A DNA stretch of 64,000 bases from Schistosoma mansoni (GCF_000237925.1 NC_031502.1:59207943-59271942), one strand, 5' to 3'; shown: positions 1 to 12,031, numbered from the stretch's first letter. Numbers and translations: made by a program. Notes: generated from the letters alone by a model not told the origin.

Positions 1-632
1 CTTCCTATGACTTCATTTGTTTTCTTCAAAAGTAGTAATTAATTTCCGAAATCCAAACAAACCTGCAGAGCCCTATTAAGCTTTGTATTAGTATTATCCA
101 AAAATTTCTTCATTCCTGCAAGAACACGTTACACTTTTGAAAGATAAACTAAAATCTATCAACGTTTATTGAACAATCTAAACAAAATAACTTTTGCCAT
201 CAATATCAATAAAAGACATAAAAATATGTTTTCTTTCAAATTTTTGACGATTTGATAGCTAACCTTATCTTGATTTGAGACATTCTACAGAATACATTTA
301 CTTCATCGTAAAAGAGTTTCAGTTCACAAAAGGCGTTAATCTGGAAGTCCTATGTAGGTTCTAGCAATGAAGACCACCCATACGTTTCAGCGTCTATGAA
401 ACGGGCCGTGATTTATGCAAGTCAATGGTCTGATCGGAAAGTTGTTTATCAGAAGTTCTGTAATAAATTTTCTGTTCTGCAACCACAGGAAAATCAAAAC
501 TTACCAGCTTTCGCTGTTCATTTTGAAGACTAATTCTTTTTCGCCCAAGTATAGAAGAATTTGAATATGTAGTCACTTCTTACGCAACATTACTACTGAG
601 TCAGTTTATTTGACATCTTTTAACCTGCAGTG
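1..632. other. No supported gene or repeat
   Basis: AT-rich sequence. On the minus strand at about 499-575 there is a short open stretch ending at a GTAAGT that could be a splice donor, but no convincing acceptor was found, so I do not call an exon. Confidence 0.3.
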
Positions 633-1038
633 GTAAATAAATCCTAGAAATCAATAACTCTGTAAGTCCTCGACATTTGATGCTAACCACATTGGTTTTA
701 CTGAACTCACCTAGCGAAAGGAGCTCGATCGTGCATCCGCATCAGATCACGAGCGGGTACGCCGTGCTTCACATCTCCTAGAAACGCTAGCCAGCTTGTA
801 TTGATCACTCCTCGATATATTGATGGCCTGTCAAATTCGTCTTCGAACCTCTTCGCTTCTGGCTTCTGATTTTATTGGGCTGGCACGTTTTGATTGTAGA
901 AGGTGTTACTGGTTAGTGTGTTGTCAAACTCCGAATAATTGTGGTATCTTTAAACCGTTATTTAGCGACAATAAATTCACCAAAAATAGTTCTGTAAGAC
1001 TCTGACGACTATGCTAACCTCATTAGTCCAACTGAACA
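633..1038 (+). repeat. Diverged direct repeat pair, about 330 bp apart
   Basis: Positions 633-710 and 970-1038 align by eye: both have an AATAAAT start, a CTGTAAG block, a GATGCTAACC or TATGCTAACC block and end in ACTGAAC. The intervening segment is somewhat GC-richer than its surroundings. It could be a decayed tandem repeat or the two ends of an old element. No coding potential is seen. Confidence 0.4.
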
Positions 1039-2654
1039 CTTTGTAGCCCATCCTGACTTCTACATCAGCTAGCTTTTGGACACAAGATTAACAAGGTATT
1101 ACGTACAACCACGTTCTTCGGCATTATTTGTCTGTGATATCCTTTGGTTTTTTACAGCTCATGATTTTCTGCATATCATGACTAGTTTGCTGCATATACA
1201 CAAGTCGTGACGGAAAAAATACCATGTTCAGTATTGTAGTGCGATGCTTCGCTAATCTTTCACCTCGATAACCGTTATAATACAAATCTTAACGGTGCAT
1301 AAAATCAGAATGCAAAGAGGAGCTGCAACTACAGTTTATTATCAAATGATGCAGGCCAGAAATCTATAAGCACATGAGCGAATATCAGCGAGCAAGCTAA
1401 AATAACGCACATCGGAGATGGCAGGTGAGTCAAACCACTTTAACCAAGCGTTAATCAATATATATAGTCAAATAAAAATAAATAACAGACATGTGATGAA
1501 TAAGATAAAAAGTGTACACACACATACGCTCATATAAAAAATAGTCAGGGTTAATAAGCGAATAATTAACAAGGTCAAAACGTGACTCATGATGGATAGG
1601 TAAATTGGCTTGTCCAGAAGCTAGAATGAAGGTATATGGGCTTAAAATATCAACAGACACTACAGTATCATATAATTCACATCCGTCTAGGTAACTGATG
1701 GTCACTCTTGGATCAATCTACATTGGACAACACATAACTAGGTGTTATTCCCAGCGAATTTGGTCATATCTTTGTGTCAAATGTGCATGAAAGCTCAACC
1801 ATCCTGACTTTGTGAGGCACCACACCAACCTCTCCGAGTGGCCCATAACAAAATCAGTAATGACGACAGACCGTGGAGACCGCTTGCTTATACAATGGAT
1901 GTTACAACTTATAAGAAGATATTGTGAGTTTGCAGTGGTAATGGTTCTCATACACGAGATCATTCAAGCCGAACATACGATAAATGATATTTATGTTTAA
2001 CGTTTAACAGTTTGAGGTCTGAAATGGCGAGTGTGGGAATAATTCATAAGTGCTGCACACCTCGACCATACAGATGTGGCTAATTTATGTAACCTTCAAC
2101 CTTGATGTGTTGTTCAGAAGTTCTAAACAGTGTCTACTACTCATTTAACCTGGAGTGAAGTAGAATCAATTGCTTTGTAAATGAAGGTAGATCGATCAAA
2201 TTAGGATGTTCGATAACCTTAATAACTGTTGTTTTTGTAATTTTAAAAGAAGGTCCCAATAAAATTAGTCAAAGGATTCCAATAATGTCATGCTTCTCAC
2301 GAGTGTAGAAGATGTTCAATACTAGTTCCCAAACCACATTTCTTTCCGAAATTTGATGACTTAAATAGCTACTTGCCAAAATTTCTGACATAAAAGGGAT
2401 AGTAACTTCACATAAGTTGTTTTGTCTGATCAACATTGTCTCTGGTTAAATTTGTTTTGCTGAACATATCATTAAATGAAGTCACCCGATCAAGCGTCAT
2501 CACCTGATTCAGTTTCAATAATCACCGGAATGAATGTCCTCTTCGACTTTATAGTCGTACGCCACATTTGTCCGTACAATCTAAATATCTCCTCCAACCT
2601 ACCATTTAGCCTCCTGATTCACAAATGTTAGAAGGTGTTTTGTGTGGATTTTAG
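1039..2654. other. No supported gene
   Basis: AT-rich sequence. The short open frames here have no recognisable motifs and no splice context. I see nothing else. Confidence 0.3.
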
Positions 2655-2659
2655 TAAAT

Positions 2660-2950
2660 TTATAGTTGAATCCATGAGTCAATTGAAGCTAGGCCACAAT
2701 AGAAAACCTGAAAGCACTGGAAGGCCGTATCATCCTATCGTTACACTCCTCAGAAGTGTACATCCACGATCCCGCCTCACGAGATTCAAGCCCAGAACCT
2801 ATCAGGTTAGGCTCTCGTGCGCGGGACTGATAGGTGCTGGGCTCGAATCTTGTGAGGCGGGATCGTGGATGCACACAGCTGGGGAGTCAAACAATAGGAC
2901 TATACAGCCTTTCAGTGCTTCCAGGTTTTCTATGGTGGTCTAGCTTCAAG
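2660..2950 (+). repeat. Family C hammerhead SINE, fold-back copy
   Basis: A minus-sense family C copy (from about 2660) meets a plus-sense copy (to about 2950), giving a near-palindrome of about 290 bp. Both arms carry the conserved 3' block (AATTGAAGCTAG / CTAGCTTCAA) and the GATCGTGGATG block beside the tRNA-like part. The plus arm has a degenerate B box (GGGCTCGAATC). Both ribozyme cores are damaged: the GAAA element has changed to GATA or CTATA. Confidence 0.8.
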
Positions 2951-4539
2951 TGATACATGAATTTTATTATAAAATTCACAATTTTGTTGGAAATATATGA
3001 GACTTGGACACTAGAGAGTTGATAATCTTTGCGACCGATATTCAGCAATTGCGCTTGTTAACATGAAGTTAAGTTGTAAAAGTTAGTTCTGTTTACCCAT
3101 AGTTAAAAAAGGATCTGTTGTAGTGCTTTTATGTCGCCTGATACCATAACACGGCTTTTAGGTTGGAATAAAAATGGCGTTCAAAAGCCCTAAAATGAAA
3201 TCCACGATTTTAATTGATTCCCTTTGAAATTATTTCGGTGGTGAAACACATTTGATTACTTCTTAAGGTTGTAGATCACTAACCTAGATTATCTATGATG
3301 AATGATTAGAGGCCCCCCTCGAGTTGGACGGGGGTGAAGTCACACCTCGCTGCCAGCATCTAACGTGGATTACCTCTCCTACATATTAAAATACTATCTC
3401 TTCTTCGAAGACCACATAGCACAAAGGACGTCATTATGGAAATATATTAGTAAGATTGAGTAGAGAGAAGATAGCGAGACCATCGCCGTATGCTCCAGTC
3501 CATGGCATATGATTAACTGGCGCGCTTTGGTTGTCTTTGATTTTGACGGGGATCGATGATCTGTTCGATATTCAGAGACCAAACCGCCGGATTAGTTGGC
3601 TAGGGCTCAGTGACCTTTCACCAGCCCTACAAGGAAACTATGGGTTATATGAGATATCTCGATCATATTATCTCTTATCTTTTGATTGCAAGCTTAATAC
3701 TACCTGATAAACTGTCTAGAGACTGCTCAAATATCCATGTACCTTTCGATCGTTCTAAACTAAAATCTTTCCACCACGGAATTATCCCACTTTAATTGAA
3801 AGGTCATCATAAGACCTTTTTCCCAAAAATAAACCTCTGGAAATCACATCTAATTAATGATAATCAGCATCTCATACCTTACTCTAGGCACTCATAATAT
3901 TGGATCTCAGAAATTTCTGACTTAAATGTAGTTTCACCAGCAGGTAATGATCACTTAACAGCTGAGTATATTTTACACCGACTTTTCTGCTTCCATGTAA
4001 TCAAGCTGTGTTATGTATGGTAATCTCATCGATTATCTTTTCATACCACATTAGTGATGTTTTATTTACACACATGAGGACTAGACATGCTATAATAGCC
4101 TGTCTTAGAGTAGCATCATTTCCACTCATTATTGAATTAGTTCGTATGTTTTGAAATGAATCAAATCAACATAACTCCAGCAATCTATTCTAGGAGGTGG
4201 CCGCCATAACATCCAAAGGTTTACGTTTAAGTGTTAAACAATAGTCTATTTTACAGATAATAACATTATAGATTGTAGTTGTAGACTTCCTTATATGTGT
4301 AAGTATTACATCCTTTATTTCCTTTCACTGATAGCTCAAATGTTTGTATGATAAATAAGGAAAAGCCAGAGCTCCATTTGCGCTCCATGTTCGGTAATAA
4401 GCAGTGAAACCGAAATACTAAACCCCATACAGAGTCTTCATTATGTGGACATAGGATTATAAAACCTATTTTGTAAACAATTTTTCATAGTTTTTACATG
4501 TATTTTGTGTATTTTCATATTCTGTACATTTAGCATTAA
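2951..4539. other. No supported gene
   Basis: Mostly AT-rich. A GC-richer patch at about 3305-3640 may be an old transposon remnant, but I recognise no protein motif in it. The remainder is featureless to me. Confidence 0.3.
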
Positions 4540-4622
4540 ACAATTGTACCAGCACGAAAGACGACCCAACCTCCCAAGTCGACCTCAACCCTCCGGAATT
4601 CCATAGTAAGCCTGACGCGACT

Positions 4623-5192
4623 GTGGTTACTACTCCAAAGAACGTCGACGATTGGGCACGGGTCGTAAGGAAAAAACGACAAAATGACGTTAACGGAAAT
4701 CCTCCCCCCGCCAAAAAGGTCGAAAAGCCGAAGTCTGATCACAGCGACAGATCAGTCATTCTCCATAGAGTCAAGGAGAGTGAAAGCTCAGAACCAAAAG
4801 CTCGTTTCGAGCACGACATTGTGTTGATATAACAACTACTCAACCAAGGTATGCCCCAAAACATCTCCGGAGTCAGCTTGCTAAAGGTGTATAGACTAGG
4901 AAACCTGGCGCATCTGAAGCCTAATCAGTCTAGACTGCTCAAAGTCGTTTTCAAATCCCCGAACGAACGCGACTTAATCTTAGAAAATGGACACAAATTA
5001 AAGGGTTCAGGAGTTTTTCTCCGTAAGGACTTACCGTTGGCGGACCGTGTTAAAAGACGGGAAGCCGAAAAGGAACTACAGCTCAGATTAGACGCTGGCG
5101 AAAAAGACTTGAAAATTGTAAATTTTCGGGTTGTGAGGCTTCGACAGAGGATGATGCTGAAGCCACTCTGGATGAAGCACGAGGCCACTTAA
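4623..5192 (+). pseudogene. CR1 ORF1-like region (two open pieces)
   Basis: Two open pieces, 4623-4832 and 4851-5192, are broken by a TAA at 4830. The first is basic and lysine-rich (KKRQND, PPAKKVEKPKS). The second has the style of CR1 ORF1 C-termini, with a block around FLRKDLPLADRVKRREAEK. In CR1 elements ORF1 is an RNA-binding protein that packages element RNA. No zinc knuckle is visible. The last part overlaps, in another frame, the start of the endonuclease frame, the usual ORF1/ORF2 arrangement. Function is inferred from position and composition only. Confidence 0.55.
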
Positions 5193-7990
5193 ATAGGCTT
5201 CGGATCTGTTATATCAATGCCCGGAGCTTGCTCAATAAGCTACCGGAACTAGGTGTACAGATTGACTCAACTAGGCCAGACATAATCGCAGTCACAGAAA
5301 ATTGGCTGACGCCGTCTATAGATAGTAGGGAACTTGATTTCGAGGGTTTTACATTATTAAGGGCCGATAGAATACAAACGCGTAAAGGAGGGGGAGTAGC
5401 TCTATTCATTAGGAATGCTATTCTATTCACCATTATCGACAAGGTATCCCATGAGAGTGGGACGTATGAATTAGTTAGCTGCCGCCTGAAATGTAGGGGA
5501 CAAGAGTTGCTGCTTAGTTTGATCTATCGCAGTCCAAGCTGTGAGGTAAACGAGGTCCTACTAAGCAGTCTCAACACGTGGTCACGAAGTGATCGATGTC
5601 TAATCCTAGGGGACTTTAATGCACCCATGGTGGACTGGGGAAATCTGCGGACTGAATCGTCAGCAAATTCCTTCGAACAGGAACTAGTTGATGCGGTAAT
5701 CACATGTGCTCTAGTGCAACACGTGAAGGAAGCAACTAGGTACGACCCGGGCTTTGCATCATCCTTACTAGATCTTATATTGACTCATTATGAGGATGAT
5801 GTTGCAAACCTGGATTACATGCCACCCCTAGGCAAAAGTGATCATGCAGTTTTAACCCTTGACTTCCATATAACTGTCGATCACGAGCACGCGTCAGCTC
5901 AATCCAGACCTAACGTCTGGAAAGTAAACATACCAGACATCATACACTCAGCATCATCAGTAGATTGGAAAATAGACCCAGAGTCATCAATCGGAACGGC
6001 TTGGGACGTATTCCGGAATTTATACTTAAAAGTTACCGCCCCCCACATCCCTTGGACTACACCTAGGTGGCCGAGAAACTCCCCACCGTGGTTCAGTAGG
6101 GAGGTTCGCATCCTTCTCCGTAAAAGAAAGAAAACGTGGGATAGATTTAGGTTACTGGGGACTGATGAAGCAAAATCTCATTATCAAAAGGCTCGAAATA
6201 CCTGTGCCTTGACCCTCCGTAAGGCCAGAAAGCTGTACGAAGAGAAAATCGTTAAGGAATCCATTGAATGCCCTAAACGCTTGTATTCGTATATAAACCA
6301 AAGGGCAAAAAGAAGAAGAAATGTTCCTTCACTATGGGGAGACAGTACTGCCTCATCACTAGTGGAGGACGACTTTGGCAAAGCTCAAGTATTCTCTAAA
6401 TACTTTAGCAATGTATACACCATAGAAACACCCTTCTCACCAGTCTATGAAAATCCCCCCACACAAACACTGGACAGTGTGACCATTAAAGAACTCGATA
6501 TCTTTGGTCTGCTAATTAGGCTTGACATAGGTAAATCCACTGGACCCGATGAACTGCATCCTAGGTCACCAAAGGAATTAGCTAACTTTGTTGCGAACCC
6601 TTTAAGTATATGTTTTAATCTATCCGTAACCCAGGGTCGTCTACCAAAAGAATGGAAGAACGCCATAGTAAGTCCTGTCTTCAAAACAGGTACAAAACAT
6701 AAGCCTGAGAATTACTGACCAATTAGCCTGACTAGTGTGGTTGTTAAAATCTTAGAAAAGATTATTCGGTAGGAGCTGTTTAAGTATCTCGATGAAAACC
6801 GGATCCTCTCCAAAAAGCAGCATGGCTTTAGAACAGGTTACTCTTGTCTCACAAACTTATTAGTCGCTCGTGAAAGCTGGTGCGCTCTTAAGGACCAAAA
6901 GTTACCTTTAGATGTAGCTTACATCGATTTCAGCAAAGCTTTCGACAAAGTTCCGCACAACCGACTGCTATATAAGCTAAGGAATGTCGGGATTGAAGGC
7001 AATCTATTGATGTGGACAAAAGACTTCCTAGTTGGGCGTCAACAAGGAGTAAGGGTGAACTCCAAGTTGTCTAGCTGGGAAACTGTGCTTAGTGGAGTCC
7101 CCCAGGGTACAGTTATGGGGCCAGTGTTATTCCTCCTGTACGTAAATGACCTCCCTCGTCTACTATCGTCATCGGTCTTACTCTATGCTGACGATGTCAA
7201 GATATGGAGAGCGATTCAAAGCAAGGGCGATAGCTTAGAACTTCAAAACGACCTGGAGAGATTATCTGAATGGTCCCAAACCTGGCAATTGCCGATAAAC
7301 ACTTCAAAGTGTATTGTGATACATATTGGCCACCAGGGTACAGATACATACACGATGAATAACACTGAGTTACCTATTGTCCAGGCACACAGTGACTTAG
7401 GCGTCATCGTTAGTCAAGACTTAAAGACTACTGCACACTGCCGTGCAATAGCCGCCAAAAGTTTTAGGACTTTATGGTCCATACGCAGGGCTTTTAGGCA
7501 TCTCGACGCTAAAACGTTTCTGACTTTGTGTACAGTGTTCGTACGTCCTAAACTTGAGTACTGCATACAAGCAGCTAGCCCCTGCCTAAAAAAAGACAGT
7601 GAACTCTTGGAAAGGGTTTAGAGAACAGCAACTAGGCTGATTCCCGGAATGGCGAAGCTCCCGTATGGTACTAGACTGACCATGCTAAACCTATTCCCGC
7701 TGTCATATAGAAGAATCAGAGGCGACTTGATTACGGTTTTCAAATTGCTTAATGACAAATTTGCATCTGATATGCCCTCATTTTTCTTCTCTTCCAAAAC
7801 AGAAAATCTACGAGGAAACTCCAAAAAGGTTCACAAGCCCAGAACGAATTACTTGTCAGCTGACTACCGACTTTCCCATCGAATAATCAACGAGTGGAAT
7901 TCATTACCTCAGCACGTGGTTGAGGCTCCATCCGTCGACTCCTTCAAAAGAAAATTGGATCAGCTGAGAGACCATCATTGCCAGGACTAA
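5149..7990 (+). pseudogene. CR1 ORF2: endonuclease and reverse transcriptase, three stops
   Basis: One reading frame runs to 7990 with no frameshift but with stops at 6716 (TGA), 6770 (TAG) and 7619 (TAG). The N-terminal APE-type endonuclease shows YINARS, TENW, LGDFNAP and KSDHAV. The RT follows with DFSKAFDKVPHNRL, the SGVPQGTVMGP turn motif and the catalytic YADDVKIW box at about 7184, then a conserved C-terminal thumb region. The enzyme would nick target DNA and copy element RNA there (target-primed reverse transcription). Each stop fits a single C-to-T change in an Arg or Gln codon expected at that place in the family. Probable pseudogene; readthrough is not excluded. Confidence 0.8.
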
Positions 7991-8149
7991 CACAGGCCAT
8001 CAAACCTTCTGTCCCTTCCAAACTGAAACTGAAAATTGTTTAAGTGTATTACTTTGAACACTCTTAAATATACTACCTTCCGTTTCGAATACAACATATC
8101 GCGACATTGTTACTGCTCCTCAATAAATACACTCTAACTCACATCTGCA

Positions 8150-8585
8150 TCGTTCTGCTATGTCTGCAAATATGGTAAATGAAGTAATAATTGCGTATCA
8201 TCTACATTTATAGACAATTGTGACATTCTTATTGAATTCTACGCTTGGTAAATCTACTGGATTCATATCGTCCAAATTGGGATTACTAATCCTTTATAAT
8301 TGTGGATTATCCGGACCAAACTCAATTGAACACGCTGCATCCTGTCAACTTAAGTAACGTCCCTTACTTTTATTTGTGTGTAATTAACTTATTAACTGTT
8401 AATTGTTACATAAACTTTTGACGTAATATTTTTATTGCTATTTTTGGTTATCATACGTCCACCACAATTATTTGGTGAGCCTAGTATTTGATTATCTCGT
8501 ATTTATCCCACTGCTTTATTATTTATTCTCTTATTGTACGACCCACTAGCTCATTTTTAATTTAATGTACTCTCCACCTAAACTT
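8150..8585 (+). other. Possible LTR and primer-binding region of the Gypsy element
   Basis: Lies just upstream of the gag-like frame. An ACCACA at 8461-8466 followed shortly by TTTGGTGAGCC at 8471-8481 resembles an LTR 3' end and a degraded tRNA-Trp-type primer-binding site, as used by CsRn1-like elements. No second LTR exists in the window, so the LTR start cannot be fixed. Tentative. Confidence 0.25.
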
Positions 8586-8591
8586 AGTGAT

Positions 8592-9486
8592 ATGGACCCT
8601 GTTCCAATATCAACTCTTAGTTCATCATCAAACCTTACTGAAAATATTTTTAGTTCAGTCAATGCCATTTCTGAGTTTAGACTCCCACCATATGGAGCGA
8701 ATAATCCTTGAGTCTGGTTTGCTCAAATAGAAGCCTTATTCCAGTCCAGGGGCATACGTTCCCAAGCATCCAAGTATGCTTATGTAGTGAACTCACTCCC
8801 TATCGAAGTTGCCGCCTAAGTTGTAGACCTTATTGACCAGGTTCCGGAAACTGAGCCGTATGATAAATTGAAAGCGGCTTCAATACAGCGAACAACAGTT
8901 TCAGAGGAGACAAGATTGCAATAACTTTGAATGCATGTGACCTGGGAGACAAGCGACCCTCCCAGCTACTCCGACACATGGAACAACTTGCGGACCCCTA
9001 CAAACTAGATGAAGCTATCCTCAGACAAATGTGGTTCAATCGATTACCATGTAGCGTCAGACAAATTCTTAATGCCTTGGGGAAGTCTCCCCCCCCTTGA
9101 TGATTTAGCTGATATGGCGGATAAGGTAATGGAAGTTTGTCATGATAACCACTATATAAATACGATGCAGCCATATGGAGCAGCGGATGTCGGCTACTTA
9201 AATTCTATTCAAAGACAATTATTTCAATTAACGAATCAACTTGCGGCACTACAGACCACTGTAGCGACGGTGCAGGCTAGACAAGTAAGACCCCCATCCA
9301 GACAGAGATCACGTTCTAGACCACGATCTCGTTCGCCTAAACGAACATCTGAAATTTGCTGGTATCATACTAAATTTGGCACAAAAGCGCGGCGTTGCAC
9401 ACGCCCGTGCGCATTCCCCTCACCTAGCACTGAGAACCAGGGAAACGGCCAGGCCAGGCAGTAATGGCGGCGCCTGACTCTGGCCA
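8592..9486 (+). pseudogene. Gypsy (CsRn1-like) gag, plus-strand copy
   Basis: Starts at ATG 8592 and shows a Gag capsid-like N-terminus (EFRLPPYGANNP then VWFAQIEALFQS) with stops and frameshifts before 9009. From about 9058 the frame is open to 9464 and includes an arginine/serine-rich stretch (RQRSRSRPRSRSPKR) and the CWYH...C...C array that matches the unusual CHCC finger of CsRn1-clade Gag. Gag would form the particle and bind RNA. The segment 9025-9486 is the left arm of a 462-bp inverted repeat with 11570-12031. Broken upstream, so a pseudogene. Confidence 0.75.
9025..9486 (+). repeat. Left arm of 462-bp inverted repeat (gag)
   Basis: Pairs with 11570-12031 on the opposite strand. Both arms encode the same 130 residues, share the same 8-base C/G run, and I saw no mismatch by eye. 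They begin at ACAAATGTGG and end at TGGCCA. The spacer is 2083 bp. Confidence 0.9.
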
Positions 9487-11592
9487 TGCAAGTGGAACAA
9501 AGGAGCGATTGTTTCCTGTTGATGTGTCGCAGATGATGGATGTGTCGGTGAAAGGGATAGGTACAGGTTGGAGATTCAGGCTAGACTTTACTTTGCAGCT
9601 TTTTAGCTCTGCGTCGTCTGCTTGAAGTTTTGCGATTGTTTCTAGGTTGACGTCGTGGTTGAGTGCGACTACATTGATGTCTTTTCTCGACAACGCATCT
9701 GCTACAATGTTTGATAAACTGAATATCTGTGGTGAATTGTGAGATGTAATCAAGCTGTCTCGCTTCACGTGGTGAGTGTGTCATATGACGTACTAAATGA
9801 ATAGCACAGGGGTTTGTGATCCGTCATGATGGTAAAATCCTGACCCTGTAGCAAATAGTTGAAGTGTTTAACGGCTAAATACATGGCTAAGAGTTCACGA
9901 CCGAATGTGCTATAACGCTCTTGTGCAGGTGATAACCTTTTAGAGAAGAAAGCAATGGGTGTAATCGTATTGTTTACTCGTTGTTGTAATACTGCCCCTA
10001 CAGCTTTTTGTGATGCGTCCGTACAGAGGATCAGATGAGTTTTGGGGTCAGTATTTAGATGTTGTAGCATGGTGGCGTCAGCAATCAAAGATTTGGCTTT
10101 TTCAAATGCCATTTTGGCATCGGAAGGTAACTTGAATAGTTGGTTCTTTTCCTTTTTGCTACCTGATTTATCGTTTTTTAGTAAGTCAGTTAACGGTTGT
10201 AGAACGTCGGCACAGTTAGGTAAAAATCGTCGGTAAAAATTGAATGCACCCAGGAAGCGACGTAATGACTTAACCGAAGTAGGTTCAGGATAGTTGATGA
10301 TGGCTTCAACTCTCTTTGGTAGAGGTTTAATACCTTGTGCGTCAATGTAGGGTCCTAAAAATTCTAAGGCAGGAGTACCAAATATGCATTTAGTAGGATT
10401 GATAACTACGCTATATTTTCGATAATGTAATAAGAAGACGAAGATTATCAGAACTATGTGATAATCGTCTTCTTATTACATTATCGAAATTTATCAAAGG
10501 GACTAATTGCTTTAAATTACGCTATATTTCTTGAATCGTTCGAAGAGAATCTGCAGGTGTTGGACATGCTCTTCAAATGATGAGCTGGCAATTAGGACGT
10601 CATCGATATAAACGAATACGAAATCTAAACCACGCGTGACTTCGTCCATGAATCGTTGGAATGTTTGAGCGGCATTCTTAATCCCAAATGGCATCCTCAA
10701 GAATTCAAACAACCCAAAAGGTGTGATTACAGCTGTTTTTTTCAATATCCTCGGGTGCCACCGGGATCTGATGATAAGCTTTAACTAAGTCTAGTTTTGA
10801 AAAGATCAGTTTACCATGCACGTTTAATGAAAACTCATGCAGATGAGGAATAGGGTATCTATCTGGAATTGTCTGATTATTCAGGCGTCTATAATCTCCA
10901 CAAGGGCGCCAGTCTTGATCTTTCCTGGGAACCATATGTAGTGGCGAGGCTCAAGGGCTATTAGATTGTCGGGTTATTCCTAGTTGCATCATATGTTCAA
11001 ATTCTCTTTTGGCGAACTGCAACTTATTGGGTGGTAATCTCCTCGCCTTGGCGCAGATAGGTGGACCAGTAGTAGTGATACTATGTTGCACATGGTGTGT
11101 GGAGCTTTCAGTTTGACAATCAGCTTTTGTTATACATTCATATTTCGAAAGAATATCGGTAAAAGTTTTACTATCAGGTCTGAGCATTCGGACGCCATAA
11201 ATTTCATAATCGGAGGTGGTTGCTCCGTTGACCTGTAGACTTGTATTTTTGTCAATAAGTTTCTTTGTTCTCATGCCAACAAGGATATTATAAGTACTGA
11301 GAAAATCGGCTCCGAGAATAGGTTGTTTAACTTCAGCGACGATGAAAACCCATGTAAAACGTCTACGGAGGCCGATGTCTGAAATGAGTGATTGTTCACC
11401 ATACGTTTTAATAATAGAGTTGTTTGCTGCCACTAACGATAATTTAGCATGTTGGGAGTGCTGTCGTCGGGAAAGATGAAGTGCGAGTATGCTGATTACG
11501 GCTCCAGTATCGACTAAAAAATCTGAGCCGGAAATTCGATCCCTAACGTGAAATAGACGGCTTGAGTTGTGGCCAGAGTCAGGCGCCGCCAT
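9487..11592 (-). pseudogene. Gypsy pol: protease, RT, RNase H (integrase cut off)
   Basis: Read on the minus strand from 11592. Protease: FLVDTGAVIS with the catalytic DTGA, and ILGADFL as the second lobe. [26 protein letters not shown], then the catalytic VYIDDVLIA (about 10610). The RT connection and RNase H follow (RRFLGAFNFYRRF, CTDASQKAVGAVL, FFSKRL, GRELLAMYLAVKHF, TDHKPL), then NIVADALSRK. Breaks: an in-frame TGA near 10950, a frameshift in the A-run near 10738, a 99-bp PLE-end insertion at 10419-10517, and further frameshifts near 9770. The frame runs out at RSFVP just before the integrase zinc domain. Not functional as read. Confidence 0.85.
10419..10517 (+). mobile_element. PLE 3'-end insertion, fold-back, inside Gypsy pol
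   Basis: A 99-bp insert flanked by the perfect 12-bp direct repeat TACGCTATATTT (10407-10418 and 10518-10529), which occurs once in an uninterrupted pol frame. The insert is a hairpin: about 24 bp at its left is the reverse complement of its middle (TCTTCTTATTACATTATCGA), followed by AATTTATCAAAGGGACTAATTGC. The same 3' block ends the PLE remnants at 23.67 and 37.3 kb. Inverted, 5'-truncated copies are characteristic of Penelope-like elements. Confidence 0.8.
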
Positions 11593-12031
11593 TACTGCCT
11601 GGCCTGGCCGTTTCCCTGGTTCTCAGTGCTAGGTGAGGGGAATGCGCACGGGCGTGTGCAACGCCGCGCTTTTGTGCCAAATTTAGTATGATACCAGCAA
11701 ATTTCAGATGTTCGTTTAGGCGAACGAGATCGTGGTCTAGAACGTGATCTCTGTCTGGATGGGGGTCTTACTTGTCTAGCCTGCACCGTCGCTACAGTGG
11801 TCTGTAGTGCCGCAAGTTGATTCGTTAATTGAAATAATTGTCTTTGAATAGAATTTAAGTAGCCGACATCCGCTGCTCCATATGGCTGCATCGTATTTAT
11901 ATAGTGGTTATCATGACAAACTTCCATTACCTTATCCGCCATATCAGCTAAATCATCAAGGGGGGGGAGACTTCCCCAAGGCATTAAGAATTTGTCTGAC
12001 GCTACATGGTAATCGATTGAACCACATTTGT
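11570..12031 (-). pseudogene. Gypsy gag end, minus-strand copy (right inverted-repeat arm)
   Basis: Identical in translation to the plus-strand gag segment: LDDLADMADKVMEVCHDN, the RS-rich stretch and the CHCC finger. The open part 11592-11984 runs directly into protease coding on the same strand, as expected for the original element order. It stops abruptly at 12031, where unrelated flanking DNA begins; no LTR follows. Confidence 0.85.

Larger units (their letters stand above)
4540..8100 (+). mobile_element. CR1-like non-LTR retrotransposon, nearly full coding part
   Basis: Contains an ORF1-like region followed by an endonuclease-reverse transcriptase ORF in CR1 order. GC content is visibly higher than the flanks. 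The 5' boundary (about 4540) and the 3' boundary (after the stop at 7990, in a short 3' UTR) are estimates; no target-site duplication was found, as is common for this clade. Clade assignment is from the motif style (YINARS start, GDFNAP, DFSKAFDKVPH, SGVPQGTVMGP, YADD) and not from a tree. It is not mobile as read because of nonsense codons. Confidence 0.8.
8150..12031. mobile_element. Rearranged Gypsy/CsRn1-like LTR retrotransposon
   Basis: Order along the plus strand: possible LTR, gag (+), then RNase H, RT, protease and gag, all on the minus strand. The inverted part stops at the start of the integrase (after RSFVP), so integrase and the 3' LTR are absent. This is one 5' portion followed by an inverted internal portion sharing the gag end, not two independent full elements. 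The reading frames contain only a few breaks, so the element is moderately young. Confidence 0.75.

Noticed and set aside
394-576. Minus-strand frame ending at a GTAAGT, possible exon
   Set aside because: An in-frame TAA lies just upstream and no acceptor with a pyrimidine tract was found.
2635-2943. 102-codon plus-strand frame
   Set aside because: It is the translation of a family C fold-back repeat, not a gene. Similar frames at 27004, 35695, 38241, 49115 and 57125 are rejected for the same reason.
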